Source: Lapidilactobacillus concavus DSM 17758
Lineage (GTDB): Bacteria; Bacillota; Bacilli; Lactobacillales; Lactobacillaceae
DNA length: 56,992 nucleotides
Assembly (NCBI RefSeq): GCF_001435835.1
Contig: NZ_AZFX01000001.1
Span: forward strand, 1 to 56,992
Reading direction: 5' to 3'
Shown here: positions 9,032-18,043 of the stretch, piece after piece
How positions within the stretch are numbered: the first letter of the stretch is position 1
How the letters are laid out: every line of letters begins with the position of its first letter
Translations under genes and position numbers: made by a program
Notes under the pieces: model-generated
Database searches by the model: none
The model's input: the letters and a program-made list of their open reading frames with translations, nothing else
Told to the model about the DNA's origin: nothing

Positions 9032-9082
9032 ATTTGTCAATGTGACGGTCAAATAATTTAACAAGTTGAGGTTCAATTAATC

Positions 9083-9817
9083 ATGGTTGTTGAAAGATAT
9101 TCAGAAGATTTTCAGGTGCCGTTTTATGAATGCGATCCTTCGGGAACACTTCATTTGTCGGCATTAATGAACCATCTTGTGTTGGCGTCGGAGCATCAAT
9201 TAACCAATTTAGATGCGGGTCCTATTTTTATGAGTACCTTAGGGCTGGGTTGGGTCACCACCCAGTATGAAATTCGAATTAGCCGATTACCACGTCAGCA
9301 CGAACACGTGACTGCGACGACGAGGGCAACGCAATATAATAAGTTTTTTTGCTATCGTGACTTTTGGCTTTATGATAGTCAGGGGAATGAACTCGCATTT
9401 GTGAGAAGCATGTGGGTCGTGCTAGATTTGAAGACGCGGCGAATGGTCCGGTTACCCGATGATTTAACGAAAAAAATAGCCTCTGAATTCAGTCCAGAGG
9501 TTATCCGTTTTGACCGTATTGAGAAGCTGGATTGGTCGCATGAATCAGTGATGGCAAAAACATTTCGTGTTCGCTATTTTGACATCGACAGTAATCGCCA
9601 TGTAAATAATGCCCACTTTTTCGATTGGATGTTAGACAGTCTGCCGTTAGACTTTTTAAAGGGTCATGCAATTGAAAGCATGTCGATCAAGTACGACAAT
9701 GAAGTGACTTATGGCAGTGAAATTAGCAGTCAAGCTGTTCAAAATCAGCTGATTACGCATCATCGAATCATGAATGGGGATCAACTCGCTGCGGATGCAA
9801 TTATTCATTGGCGTTAA
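9083..9817 (+). CDS. Acyl-ACP thioesterase
   Basis: A 244-residue FatA/FatB-type thioesterase made of two hot-dog folds, predicted to release fatty acids from acyl carrier protein. The N-terminal half holds FYECDPSGTLHLSALMNH; the C-terminal half has RVRYFDIDSNRHVNNAHFFDWML with the Asn-His pair expected in the active site. Such genes are common in lactobacilli and are often annotated simply as acyl-ACP thioesterase. The start follows AAGTTGAGG. The substrate chain length is not predictable from sequence. Confidence 0.88.
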   Translation: MVVERYSEDFQVPFYECDPSGTLHLSALMNHLVLASEHQLTNLDAGPIFMSTLGLGWVTTQYEIRISRLPRQHEHVTATTRATQYNKFFCYRDFWLYDSQGNELAFVRSMWVVLDLKTRRMVRLPDDLTKKIASEFSPEVIRFDRIEKLDWSHESVMAKTFRVRYFDIDSNRHVNNAHFFDWMLDSLPLDFLKGHAIESMSIKYDNEVTYGSEISSQAVQNQLITHHRIMNGDQLAADAIIHWR

Positions 9818-9853
9818 AATAACAAATGTTATGAGAGGTAATTTGGCGTTGAA

Positions 9854-10831
9854 TTAGGAAACGGCGTTGTTAACGTACGTTTCTAGTTCGGCGCCTTTTT
9901 TACCCGCTGAAAGACCGACGAGAAGTTTAATACGCGCCTTTTGCCCATTGAGACCGCGGCAGAAAATAATACCCATCTTTTTCAGTTCTACACCGCCGCC
10001 TTGGTAGTCGTAAACGTCCTCTGCAACGCCGTTGAAACAACGTGAGACAAGCACGATTGGAATCTTATGGTCGAGCAATTTTTGGAGACCGGGTAATGTT
10101 TCTGGTGGGAGATTACCAGCGCCGAGTGCTTCAATCACCAATCCTTTCGTCGCGGTCGTGTCGATTGCTTCAAATAAGCTGCTGGTCATCCCGGCATAAG
10201 CCTTTAACAGATAGACGCCGTCAACCAAATGATCGATGTGGCAAACTTCTTGATTGATCAACTCTTGGTAAAAGTGAACATGGTGCTTGGAGATTAATCC
10301 GATCGGTCCGAAAGTTGGTGTTCGGAATGTAGAAACATTCGTGGTGTGGGTTTTCGTGACGAAACGAGCGGTGTGAACTTCGTCATTCATCGCAACGAGT
10401 ACCCCTTTGTCGCGGGCCGCATCAGAATATGCCGTCCAAACGGCATTTCGAAAGTTATAGAGGCCGTCACTTCCAATTTCGTTAGATGAACGCATGGCGC
10501 CAGTGATTACCACGGGAACGTGTGTTGGTAAAGTTAGATCGAGAAAATAGGCGGTTTCTTCAAGCGTGTCTGTTCCGTGGGTCACCACGATGCCATCAAT
10601 ATCTTCTTCGTTTTCAGCAATTAAGATGCGATTGCACAATTCAAGCATGCGTTCAGGCGTCATATGTGGTGAGGGCAGGTTGAATATTTCCTCGCTGATC
10701 AGCTCAAGCTTGCCGGCAAACTCGTTGTCTGTATCTAAAAGTGGATTATGTTGATTAGGAAGGATATTTCCTTGTTGATCGGCCGACATTGCAATCGTGC
10801 CACCGGTGTGTAGAACTAAAATCTTTTTCAT
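9854..10831 (-). CDS. ansA: Type I L-asparaginase
   Basis: Hydrolyses asparagine to aspartate and ammonia. The 325-residue length and lack of a signal peptide fit the cytoplasmic type I enzyme. The two catalytic threonine motifs are intact: HTGGTIAMS (Thr12) and VTHGTDTLEETA (Thr87-Asp88). The gene is convergent with the thioesterase gene and divergent from folT; only 36 bases separate it from the thioesterase stop, with no clear terminator. The ribosome binding site is GAAGGTC before ATG. Confidence 0.94.
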   Translation of the reverse strand: MKKILVLHTGGTIAMSADQQGNILPNQHNPLLDTDNEFAGKLELISEEIFNLPSPHMTPERMLELCNRILIAENEEDIDGIVVTHGTDTLEETAYFLDLTLPTHVPVVITGAMRSSNEIGSDGLYNFRNAVWTAYSDAARDKGVLVAMNDEVHTARFVTKTHTTNVSTFRTPTFGPIGLISKHHVHFYQELINQEVCHIDHLVDGVYLLKAYAGMTSSLFEAIDTTATKGLVIEALGAGNLPPETLPGLQKLLDHKIPIVLVSRCFNGVAEDVYDYQGGGVELKKMGIIFCRGLNGQKARIKLLVGLSAGKKGAELETYVNNAVS

Positions 10832-11012
10832 TTTTGACCTTCTATCATTAGTTAGGGATTAGTCGTTGTCGCATTGGAGGCAATCGTCTGACTGATTTTT
10901 CAGACAAGATTAAATTGATTTTAACACAACTTGGTCGGAATAATCAGTATCAGTCGAAGCGGGTAAGACAAAAAACTTGTTCTCTTTGTGAATTTGGCTT
11001 ATGATTTTGCTA

Positions 11013-11112
11013 TTCGGAGTAGGCAATTAAGCGTTAAGTGCTAGCGGAACGGAATGTGAACGTTAGCTTAAAAGGGTAATCCGCGATTTAATTGCCGCAT
11101 TCGCCGCATTCG
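11013..11112 (+). ncRNA. Tetrahydrofolate (THF) riboswitch aptamer
   Basis: This matches the THF-I aptamer in order and sequence: AGTAG (11019-11023), helix P2 GCAATTAA (11024-11031) with TTAATTGC (11089-11096), the conserved GCGTTAAGTG segment, helix P3 GCTAGCG (11041-11047) with CGTTAGC (11062-11068), and a long-range pseudoknot GAATG (11053-11057) with CATTC (11099-11103). The gene downstream is a folate transporter component, the classical context. A 9-base unit GCCGCATTC is duplicated in tandem at 11095-11112; the second copy can supply the 3' side of a short P1 helix. Confidence 0.85.
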
Positions 11113-11198
11113 GACCATGTCTTGATCCCTTAAGTTTTGGGGGACATTCAGATGATTAATTTAATCTGGCGTCATAGACGTGTCGATTTGAGTCGTGG

Positions 11199-11216
11199 CA
11201 CTCCAACAAAGGAGTG
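11199..11216 (+). promoter_or_regulatory. Hairpin covering the folT Shine-Dalgarno site
   Basis: CACTCC (11199-11204) pairs perfectly with GGAGTG (11211-11216) across a 6-base loop. The 3' strand overlaps the AAAGGAG ribosome binding site of folT. It is the likely expression platform of the THF riboswitch, acting on translation. GGAGT at 11017-11021 in the aptamer 5' edge could compete for the same ACTCC strand; this alternative pairing is inference. Confidence 0.6.
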
Positions 11217-11222
11217 GTTTAT

Positions 11223-11789
11223 ATGAATCGAATAACTAACCATCAATCGAATTTGTTTCGGTTGATTTATTTAGCGTTTCTCATTGTGGTCCGTTTAGCC
11301 GTGGGACGCTTTTCTTTTGGCACGACATTTCTGCAGCTCAGTGGTACTTTTCTAGTCAGCGCCTTGATTGGTTACTGGTATGGGCCGTTATACGCGGGTG
11401 TTGCAGGTGGAATCAGCGATGTGGTTGGGGCACTTTTGTTTCCTAATGGGCCTTTCAATCCGGCGTTTACGTTGGTTGCGATTCTGAGTGGGGTCATTTA
11501 TGGCGTTCTTCTGGACCATCGTACGATGTCACGGTTGAGTTGGTGGCATGTGGCATTGCTATCATTGTTAATCAACTTGGGCATCAATTTAGTGATTAAC
11601 ACGTTATTGCTGTACTTGATGTATCACACCCCCTTTTGGTCGCTATTCTGGGTGCGTCTACCTAAGGAATTACTCATGATACCGATTTATTACTTCGGCA
11701 TTTATTACTTGTTGAAAACCGTCGATCGATTACATCTGACTGAACGGATCGATCAACATCATCCTGACAGGCGCACACCACGCAAATGA
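11223..11789 (+). CDS. folT: Folate ECF transporter S-component FolT
   Basis: A 188-residue integral membrane protein with about six hydrophobic segments, homologous to ECF substrate-binding components. The family signature is RLAVGRFSFGTTFLQLSGTF near the N-terminus, then GPLYAGVAGGISDVVGALLFP and GVIYGVLLD. Folate specificity is inferred from this match together with the THF riboswitch upstream. ATG 11223 is 8 bases after the AAAGGAG site; the GTG at 11214 lies inside that site and is unlikely to be used. The EcfA, EcfA' and EcfT energising module is not in the window. Confidence 0.9.
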   Translation: MNRITNHQSNLFRLIYLAFLIVVRLAVGRFSFGTTFLQLSGTFLVSALIGYWYGPLYAGVAGGISDVVGALLFPNGPFNPAFTLVAILSGVIYGVLLDHRTMSRLSWWHVALLSLLINLGINLVINTLLLYLMYHTPFWSLFWVRLPKELLMIPIYYFGIYYLLKTVDRLHLTERIDQHHPDRRTPRK

Positions 11790-11863
11790 AACTCACAGAT
11801 GACTCGTTAGATTGAGTGGCAGGGTTTAATGACGAATCAAAAAGGGCTCAGCTAAGATACAAG

Positions 11864-11892
11864 TTTTGTCGCCTTGGAATTTATGTTAGAAT
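11864..11892 (+). promoter_or_regulatory. Candidate promoter of tsaB-rimI-tsaD
   Basis: An extended -10 box TGTTAGAAT (core 11887-11892) has a weak -35 TTTTGT at 11864-11869, 17 bases away. It lies about 120 bases upstream of tsaB. No other feature was seen between folT and tsaB. Confidence 0.45.
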
Positions 11893-12015
11893 GTTTTTAT
11901 TGACAACATGGCATCACTAAACAACTTGAAAAGAATCACGTTCACGTTGAACCGTTAAAATTAGTTGTCCCATTAGCTGTTCAGCTGATGACTTTAAATG
12001 AAAGAGGCGTTTACT

Positions 12016-12762
12016 TTGCGAACGCTCGCAATTGATACTTCAGCAATTCCACTAAGCGTTGCAATCATCGAAGATGGTGTTCCCGTTGCATCGGTGATGA
12101 CTGCGCGCAAGAAAAATCATAGTGTCACACTCATGCCTGCAGTTCAAGAGGCTTTGGGACTCGCTCAATTAAAAGTTGATGAGCTTGACCGTTTGATTGT
12201 TGCAGCTGGTCCAGGCTCTTATACTGGTGTTCGGATTGCCGTGACAACGGCAAAAACGCTGGCGTGGACCACGGGGAAACCCTTATATGCTGTCTCAAGT
12301 TTGGCTGCGTTGACAACTTCTTGGGCACAATCAAGTGGTCAAATGATCGTGCCATTGATTGATGCACGTCGACAACATTTTTTCAGTGGCTTTTATCAAT
12401 GGCAGTCTGGCGAGATTAAGCAGTTGGCACCGGATGATTATTTAGATCGTCAGTTGATTGTCGAGCGGATTCAGTCACTCGCAAGTCATCATGAGAAGAT
12501 TGTGTTGAGTGGTGATTTGACGGATGAACAACAAGATTTCTTCGCAGAACAGTTAAAGCCGACTAACGTTGAATTGACGTTTGCACAGGGATTGCAGCGG
12601 ATGCCGATTGCCGCTGAATTCGAAAGCTTAATTCAAAATCGTCAGCCAGTTGCTGATCTTGATGCTTTTGCGCCGATTTATTTACGATTAACCGAGGCGG
12701 AAGTCAACTGGCAAGCACAACATCCTAACGAGGTTTCTGAGCATTATGTTGAACAAGTTTAA
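12016..12762 (+). CDS. tsaB: tRNA t6A biosynthesis protein TsaB
   Basis: Non-catalytic partner of TsaD in the synthesis of threonylcarbamoyl-adenosine at position 37 of ANN-decoding tRNAs. It has the ASKHA-type start TLAIDTSAIPLSVAI and the GPGSYTGVRIAV motif. The start is probably TTG 12016, because AGAGG sits 8-9 bases before it; the ATG at 11998 has no ribosome binding site and would add six residues. The gene overlaps rimI by 17 bases. The same tsaB-rimI-tsaD order is seen in Bacillus (ydiC-ydiD-ydiE). Confidence 0.92.
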   Translation: MRTLAIDTSAIPLSVAIIEDGVPVASVMTARKKNHSVTLMPAVQEALGLAQLKVDELDRLIVAAGPGSYTGVRIAVTTAKTLAWTTGKPLYAVSSLAALTTSWAQSSGQMIVPLIDARRQHFFSGFYQWQSGEIKQLAPDDYLDRQLIVERIQSLASHHEKIVLSGDLTDEQQDFFAEQLKPTNVELTFAQGLQRMPIAAEFESLIQNRQPVADLDAFAPIYLRLTEAEVNWQAQHPNEVSEHYVEQV

Positions 12763-13324
12763 GAACTTTTTTCAATCACAAACGCGGTCAGATGTAGTGC
12801 CACGTGAGTTTACTGCAACTAACTTTGAGCTCAATCAGCGAACATATGGGTTGCGTCGATTAACGACAGCTTCACTAGATCAGCTATTGATGATTGAGCG
12901 AGACGTTTATGCCGGCCAGACGCCCTGGGACCGTCTGGTTTTTTTAAATGAACTGAACAAGCGCCATAATCATCTCTATGTTGGCCTGTACAATGACCAA
13001 GAAGCATTGATCGGTTTCATCGGTTCTTGGTACGATGATTTTGAGCTGCATATTACGAATATCGCAGTGCTGAGTGCCTGGCAAAATTTGGGTTTAGGCC
13101 GGGAATTGATGACTTTCATGATCAATCAGGCCAAACAGCGGGATTGTCAACAAGTGACACTAGAGACGCGTGCAAGCAATGAGCCTGCTAAACATCTGTA
13201 TCATCAGCTCGGGTTTATCGATCATAAGATTCGCAAGAATTATTATGCACTTGATAACGAGGATGCCATTTCAATGCGATTACCTTTGAACGATCAACGC
13301 CAAGAGTCACCATTGATGAATTAA
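12746..13324 (+). CDS. rimI: Ribosomal protein S18 alanine N-acetyltransferase RimI
   Basis: GNAT acetyltransferase expected to modify the N-terminal Ala of ribosomal protein S18. Of 192 residues, the acetyl-CoA-binding site is QNLGLGRELM (the Q/RxxGxG/A loop), followed by VTLETRASNEPAKHLYHQLGF, typical of RimI. About 40 residues at the N-terminus precede the GNAT core and are not found in short RimI proteins. The start overlaps the end of tsaB, so translation is probably coupled. It forms the middle gene of the tsaB-rimI-tsaD cluster. Confidence 0.88.
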   Translation: MLNKFKNFFQSQTRSDVVPREFTATNFELNQRTYGLRRLTTASLDQLLMIERDVYAGQTPWDRLVFLNELNKRHNHLYVGLYNDQEALIGFIGSWYDDFELHITNIAVLSAWQNLGLGRELMTFMINQAKQRDCQQVTLETRASNEPAKHLYHQLGFIDHKIRKNYYALDNEDAISMRLPLNDQRQESPLMN

Positions 13325-13390
13325 GCATCTCATTTGAACATCGATCTTAAGTATGACACTAAAAAGTTTTAACAAAGTAGAGTGAAGATT

Positions 13391-14416
13391 TTGGTAAAAA
13401 ACAAACGCGAATTAATTTTGGCATTTGAGACAAGCTGCGATGAAACTAGCGTGGCAGTGATCGAGGATGGTCATCGTATTCTCAGCAATATTATTGCGAC
13501 ACAAATTAAGAGTCATCAACGTTTTGGCGGGGTTGTTCCGGAAGTTGCGAGCCGTCACCATGTGGAGCAGATCTTACACTGCACACAGTTGGCGCTGACG
13601 GAGGCTGATGTCACTTATAGTGATTTAACGGCTGTGGCAGTTACTTATGGTCCTGGCTTGGTTGGCTCATTGTTAATTGGGATCAGTGCGGCCAAGACGA
13701 TTTCATTTGCCCATCAGTTGCCGCTGATTCCCGTTAACCACTTGGCAGGTCATATCTATGCGGCCCAACTCGTAACGCCGCTAAGCTATCCCTTCATGGC
13801 TTTGGTGGTCTCTGGTGGTCACACCGAGCTCGTGTATGTTTCAGCTCCAAACACCTATCAGTTATTAGGCGAGACGCGGGATGATGCCGCTGGCGAAGCC
13901 TATGATAAAATTGGACGCGTGCTCGGAATCAATTATCCTGCCGGTAAGGCGGTCGATCAACTGGCACATGAAGGCCAGGATACATTTAACTTTCCGCGGG
14001 CAATGTTAGCAGAGGATAATCTTGACTTTAGTTTCAGCGGATTGAAGAGTGCGTTCATCAACACCGTGCATCATGCCGATCAACTTGGTGAAACATTGAA
14101 TCGTGCCGATCTGGCGGCAAGTTTTCAAGCCAGCGTCTGCGATGTTCTTGTCGAAAAAACGCAGCGCGCACTAGCAGCTCATCCCGTCCAACAACTCGTT
14201 GTCGCCGGTGGGGTGGCTGCGAATCAAGGGTTGCGCGAGCGATTGACAGCGGTACTCGCCAATGATCAAAATGAGACAGAATTGATTGTCCCACCGTTGC
14301 GTTTGTGTGGTGATAATGCGGCGATGATCGGTGCGGCAGCCTCGGTTCAATTAGCAACAAAACAGCCATTCGCCGATCTCAATTTAAATGCCGATCCCAG
14401 TTTGGATTTAGTTTAG
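13391..14416 (+). CDS. tsaD: tRNA t6A transferase TsaD
   Basis: Transfers threonylcarbamoyl from TC-AMP to A37 of tRNA. The ASKHA-fold protein begins [18 protein letters not shown] and has the metal-binding HLAGH motif and the GGHTELVYV and [13 protein letters not shown] segments, all intact. The start is uncertain between GTG 13382 and TTG 13391; the TAGAGTGA site fits TTG better and gives 341 residues, close to Bacillus TsaD. It follows rimI after 66 bases. TsaC/Sua5 and TsaE, the other pathway members, are not in the window. Confidence 0.93.
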   Translation: MVKNKRELILAFETSCDETSVAVIEDGHRILSNIIATQIKSHQRFGGVVPEVASRHHVEQILHCTQLALTEADVTYSDLTAVAVTYGPGLVGSLLIGISAAKTISFAHQLPLIPVNHLAGHIYAAQLVTPLSYPFMALVVSGGHTELVYVSAPNTYQLLGETRDDAAGEAYDKIGRVLGINYPAGKAVDQLAHEGQDTFNFPRAMLAEDNLDFSFSGLKSAFINTVHHADQLGETLNRADLAASFQASVCDVLVEKTQRALAAHPVQQLVVAGGVAANQGLRERLTAVLANDQNETELIVPPLRLCGDNAAMIGAAASVQLATKQPFADLNLNADPSLDLV

Positions 14417-14484
14417 CGCTTTAATGAATTGACCGATTTTGGACGCGCACGATTAGAAACGTTGATAATGTTGACGAGAAATCA

Positions 14485-14513
14485 TTGACAGCGGAATCAT
14501 TTTGAGCTATGAT
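14485..14513 (+). promoter_or_regulatory. Near-consensus sigma-A promoter of the orphan IIB gene
   Basis: TTGACA (14485-14490) and TATGAT (14508-14513) are separated by exactly 17 bases. This is the closest match to the sigma-A consensus noticed in the window. Transcription should start near 14520. Confidence 0.85.
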
Positions 14514-14522
14514 TTTCCTATG

Positions 14523-14547
14523 ATGAAAACGGTTATCAAGTTTTCAT
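14523..14547 (+). promoter_or_regulatory. 8-bp palindrome at the transcript 5' end (operator or stabilising hairpin)
   Basis: ATGAAAAC (14523-14530) and GTTTTCAT (14540-14547) form a perfect inverted repeat with a 9-base spacer, only a few bases after the predicted transcription start. It could be a repressor operator on DNA or a 5' stem that protects the mRNA. The ribosome binding site AAAGGAG follows it. Confidence 0.5.
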
Positions 14548-14571
14548 GCAAACATAAAGGAGCGTTTCACA

Positions 14572-14889
14572 ATGGCTGAAAAAACAATCATGTTAGTATG
14601 TAGTGCAGGTATGTCAACTAGTTTGTTAGTGACAAAGATGCAAAAAGCTGCAGAAAAGAAGGGGATCGATGCAAAGATCTTCGCAACCGCAGCAGGTGAC
14701 GCTGACAACGCACTTGCTTCTAACGACGTTAACGTTTTGTTGTTAGGACCACAAGTTCGTTTCATGTTATCACAATTCCAGAAGAAGCTAGAAGGCAAGG
14801 ATATTCCTGTCGATGTTATCGATATGCGTTCTTACGGTATGATGGATGGCGACGCTGTCTTGTCACAAGCCGAAAAATTAATGAACTAA
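14572..14889 (+). CDS. PTS lactose/cellobiose-family IIB component
   Basis: A 105-residue phosphocarrier of the cellobiose/chitobiose IIB family. The phospho-acceptor is Cys10 in IMLVCSAGMSTSLLV, the P-loop-like signature of this family, and a LLGPQVRFMLSQF segment follows. No IIA or IIC gene lies beside it: the gene is monocistronic, with its own near-consensus promoter and a strong terminator. It may serve a IIC encoded elsewhere or have a regulatory role; neither can be decided here. Confidence 0.92.
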   Translation: MAEKTIMLVCSAGMSTSLLVTKMQKAAEKKGIDAKIFATAAGDADNALASNDVNVLLLGPQVRFMLSQFQKKLEGKDIPVDVIDMRSYGMMDGDAVLSQAEKLMN

Positions 14890-14904
14890 TTCATCAATTT
14901 TACC

Positions 14905-14944
14905 AAAAAACTAGTCCTCTTAAACAAGAGGGCTAGTTTTTTTA
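14905..14944 (+). terminator. Intrinsic terminator after the IIB gene
   Basis: AAAAAACTAGTCCTCTT pairs with AAGAGGGCTAGTTTTTT (one G-T wobble) across a 4-base loop, with a T-run. The A-run on the other side makes it work for the minus-strand ABC-F gene as well. Confidence 0.9.
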
Positions 14945-15039
14945 GTGGGTTAAATTTAATTTATAGCTTGTCAGAATGTCGGTGTTGATATGTTGATCAG
15001 AGGATCATTGCTGACAGACATCGATATCGTTGAGATTGC

Positions 15040-16944
15040 TTAGCTCAATTTTTCTAAATCCTCGGATGCCAATAACCAGTCGTTTTCGGTTGCTTGCTGT
15101 TTGGCTTGTGTGTCTTCTAGTTGTTTCTGTAACTCGGCAAGCTTTTCGAAATCGTTCAAGTTTTCTGGTTGAGTCATTTCGATTTGAATGGCCTGATTCC
15201 GCTCATCAAGTTCATTGAGTTGAGTTTCCAAACTTGCAATTTTCCGTTCAACGCGACGAATTTCTTTCTGCTGTTCTTTATCTGCTTTGAAGGCGGCCTG
15301 GTTGTCGCTGATCACAGTTTCTTTTGTCGTTTCATGTGGTAATTCGATTTGTTGCCTTTTCTCAAGATAAAAATCGTAATTGCCTTGATAAATGTGACTA
15401 CCATGTTCATCAATGTCGACGATTTTATCAGCGAGGCTGTTGATAAAATAACGGTCATGAGAAACAAATATTAAGGTGCCAGCGAAGTTTTGCAAGGCCT
15501 GTTCGAGAACTTCCTTACTCTGAATGTCCAAGTGATTCGTAGGCTCATCCATGAGGAGCACATTACGCTTTTCCATCGCAAGTTTTGTTAACAGCAAGCG
15601 TGCTTTTTCGCCACCAGACAATTGGTGCACGACTTTCTTAACATCGTCACCGCGGAAGAGAAAACTGCCTAGGACGTTGCGAATTTGTTGCTCAGGCAGC
15701 AGGGGATGCTCATCCCAAATCGTGTCCAGGACCGTTTTTGAAGCGTCTAACTGACTCTGATTCTGATCATAGTAACCAATTTCGACATTGGCGCCGAATT
15801 TGAAGTTACCAGCAAGTGCGGGAATTTCCTCGAGTAGCGTTTTGATGAGTGTCGATTTCCCGATGCCGTTCGGACCAATAATAGCTACTTTTTGTTGCTT
15901 GCGGACGTCAAAGTTAATCGGTTGTGCCATGATGTGATCCTCATAGCCGATTGCTAAGTCGTGGACCAGTAAAACTTCCTTACCGGTTTCTGTTGTCGTT
16001 TCAAACTGGAAATGCGCACTACTTTCTCCAGACTTAGGCTTTTCGAGACGAACCATCTTATCCAATTGCTTTTGTCGACTCTGAGCACGTTTGGTGGTCG
16101 ACTTTCGGGTCATATTTTTGGCAACGAAGGTTTCTAATTTGTCGATTTCTTCTTGTTGTTGCTCATAAGCTTTTTCCGCATGTTTGAGTTCTTCGGCGGC
16201 TTGGCGCAAATAAGTTGTGTAATTGCCTTTATAGTGTTTCAATTGGTGCTGACTAAGCGCGTAAATTTCCTTGGCAACGTGATCGAGAAAATACTGGTCA
16301 TGAGAGACGACAAGGATTGCGCCGGCATAGCTCTGCAAATAGTTCTCAAGCCAGTTGAGTGTTTCGATATCTAAATGGTTCGTTGGTTCGTCCAAGATCA
16401 GTAGCTCGGGCCGTTGTAATAAAATTTTAGCTAGCGCAAGCCGAGAACGCTCGCCACCGGATAATTCTGAAATCTGCATGTTGTAAGTTTCTTCTCGAAA
16501 TTGGAAACCGTTCAGGACGGTTTTGATCTCGGACTCGTAAGTATAGCCATGATGAGACTTGTAGGTGTTAAGTAAGTTGTCATAGTTTGTCAAGAGTGTC
16601 TCGTTTGTCGGCTCATCGATTAATTGTAATTCCATGGCTTTCAATTGTTGCATCATTTCTTGTAATTCAGTGAAAACTGTTAGCATTTCTGCATAAATCG
16701 TTCGCTCGGAATCTAAACCACTATTCTGGGCGAGATAACCAATATGAATACCTTTATTCTTAACGACCTGTCCTTGATCGGCAGGATCAATGCCGGCGAT
16801 GATCCGTAGTAATGTTGACTTGCCTGCACCATTAACGCCGACTAATCCAATTCGTGCACGATCTTGAACTTCTAAGTTGACTTGGTCAAATAAGGTATCC
16901 GCACCGAAAAAGCGAGCCACCTGTTGGGCTTGTAAAATAATCAT
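15040..16944 (-). CDS. ABC-F family ATPase, YdiF-like
   Basis: A 634-residue soluble protein with two ATP-binding cassettes and no membrane segment, the hallmark of ABC-F ribosome-acting proteins. Walker A sites are GVNGAGKST (about 37-45) and GPNGIGKST in the second half; both LSGGE signatures and Walker B LLILDEPTNHLD / VLLMDEPTNHLD are present. A linker of about 80 residues lies between the cassettes and a coiled-coil extension forms the C-terminus. Position next to tsaD and rex parallels Bacillus ydiF. ATG 16944 follows a CAGGAGGC site. It is probably a translation factor; a resistance role is not indicated. Confidence 0.9.
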   Translation of the reverse strand: MIILQAQQVARFFGADTLFDQVNLEVQDRARIGLVGVNGAGKSTLLRIIAGIDPADQGQVVKNKGIHIGYLAQNSGLDSERTIYAEMLTVFTELQEMMQQLKAMELQLIDEPTNETLLTNYDNLLNTYKSHHGYTYESEIKTVLNGFQFREETYNMQISELSGGERSRLALAKILLQRPELLILDEPTNHLDIETLNWLENYLQSYAGAILVVSHDQYFLDHVAKEIYALSQHQLKHYKGNYTTYLRQAAEELKHAEKAYEQQQEEIDKLETFVAKNMTRKSTTKRAQSRQKQLDKMVRLEKPKSGESSAHFQFETTTETGKEVLLVHDLAIGYEDHIMAQPINFDVRKQQKVAIIGPNGIGKSTLIKTLLEEIPALAGNFKFGANVEIGYYDQNQSQLDASKTVLDTIWDEHPLLPEQQIRNVLGSFLFRGDDVKKVVHQLSGGEKARLLLTKLAMEKRNVLLMDEPTNHLDIQSKEVLEQALQNFAGTLIFVSHDRYFINSLADKIVDIDEHGSHIYQGNYDFYLEKRQQIELPHETTKETVISDNQAAFKADKEQQKEIRRVERKIASLETQLNELDERNQAIQIEMTQPENLNDFEKLAELQKQLEDTQAKQQATENDWLLASEDLEKLS

Positions 16945-17055
16945 AAACTGCCTCCTGAACAATGGAAATTTGAAATTAAGGAAAAATTAATCACTGCAGT
17001 TCGTCAAAGCTTGAACATGTAGAAATGCCTAAAGCGCTAAGGTTAGGCGTATAAC

Positions 17056-17085
17056 TTGAAACAAAATCACGAAATGAGCTAAGAT
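17056..17085 (+). promoter_or_regulatory. Candidate rex promoter
   Basis: TTGAAA (17056-17061) and TAAGAT (17080-17085) are 18 bases apart, upstream of rex by about 110 bases. No convincing full Rex operator was found near it. Confidence 0.45.
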
Positions 17086-17196
17086 ACGGAGTAAGTTAAT
17101 TCTTGTTAAATTTCTGAAATTGTGGAATAATTCTTAATGATAATTGACATAGTACCAAATCTAAAAAAAAGTTTGAAAGTCTGAGGTGTTTCAGCA

Positions 17197-17907
17197 ATGG
17201 CTGAAATAAAAATTCCAAAGGCAACCGCAAGACGGTTACCATTATACTACCGCTACCTGCAATTTTTGCATGGCAGTGACAAAACAAAATTTTCTTCTGC
17301 TGATCTTTCCGAAGCAGTGAAAGTTGATAGCGCGACGATTCGTCGTGATTTTTCATACTTTGGCGCACTCGGAAAGCGTGGTTATGGTTATGACGTTGAA
17401 TCATTGTTATCCTTTTTCAAACGTCTTTTGAATCAAGACCATTTGACGAACGTGGCATTGATTGGTGTCGGTAATCTGGGGCATGCCCTGTTGAACTATA
17501 ATTTCCGCCAATCAAATAACATTCGTATTAGTGCTGCGTTTGATGTTGATTCAAAGATTACGGGTACCATCCAGAGCGGCGTTCCGATTTATGATATGAG
17601 CGAACTCGAAACACAATTGTCTCAACAACAAATCGATATTGTTGTGTTGTCCGTCCCAATGGATGTTGCGCAAGATATTACGAATCGTTTGATCAGTGCC
17701 GGTGTCCACGGCATCTTGAACTTCACACCATTGCGTGTCAGTGTTCCAGATGACGTTCGTGTGCACAATGTTGATCTTGCGAATGAATTACAAACTTTGA
17801 TTTATTTCTTGGATAACTTCAAGGATGATGGCACACTCGTTAACCCAATGGCTGGCGATGTGGATGAGTTTAAGACATCTAACGCTCATCCAACGCCTGA
17901 ACATTAA
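17197..17907 (+). CDS. rex: Redox-sensing transcriptional repressor Rex
   Basis: Senses the NADH/NAD+ ratio and represses fermentative and respiratory genes when NADH is low. The 236-residue protein has an N-terminal winged helix (about 10-80, with the recognition helix in [21 protein letters not shown]) and a Rossmann domain with GVGNLG at 90-95. The C-terminal domain-swap helix is present ([13 protein letters not shown]). About 10 acidic and polar residues extend beyond it. A long 5' leader precedes it. Genes it controls cannot be deduced from this window. Confidence 0.95.
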   Translation: MAEIKIPKATARRLPLYYRYLQFLHGSDKTKFSSADLSEAVKVDSATIRRDFSYFGALGKRGYGYDVESLLSFFKRLLNQDHLTNVALIGVGNLGHALLNYNFRQSNNIRISAAFDVDSKITGTIQSGVPIYDMSELETQLSQQQIDIVVLSVPMDVAQDITNRLISAGVHGILNFTPLRVSVPDDVRVHNVDLANELQTLIYFLDNFKDDGTLVNPMAGDVDEFKTSNAHPTPEH

Positions 17908-17928
17908 TTGAATAAACATCATTTCAAC

Positions 17929-17965
17929 AAAAATCATCACTGAGGATGGTTTTTGTTTTTTTTTG
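17929..17965 (+). terminator. Intrinsic terminator after rex
   Basis: A 10-bp stem (AAAAATCATC 17929-17938 with GATGGTTTTT 17945-17954, one G-T pair) with a 6-base loop is followed by a long T-rich run. Confidence 0.85.
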
Positions 17966-18043
17966 TTTATCGTCACCATCGAGACATGTCAGCGTCCATG
18001 TTTTTTCTACCAGTTAAGTGGGTGCGTCCGAGTGATAAAAAAA

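Noticed and set aside
17096-17140. Rex operator near its own promoter
   Set aside because: TTGTTAAAT at 17103 resembles a half site, but the matching second half is absent, so the palindrome consensus is not met.
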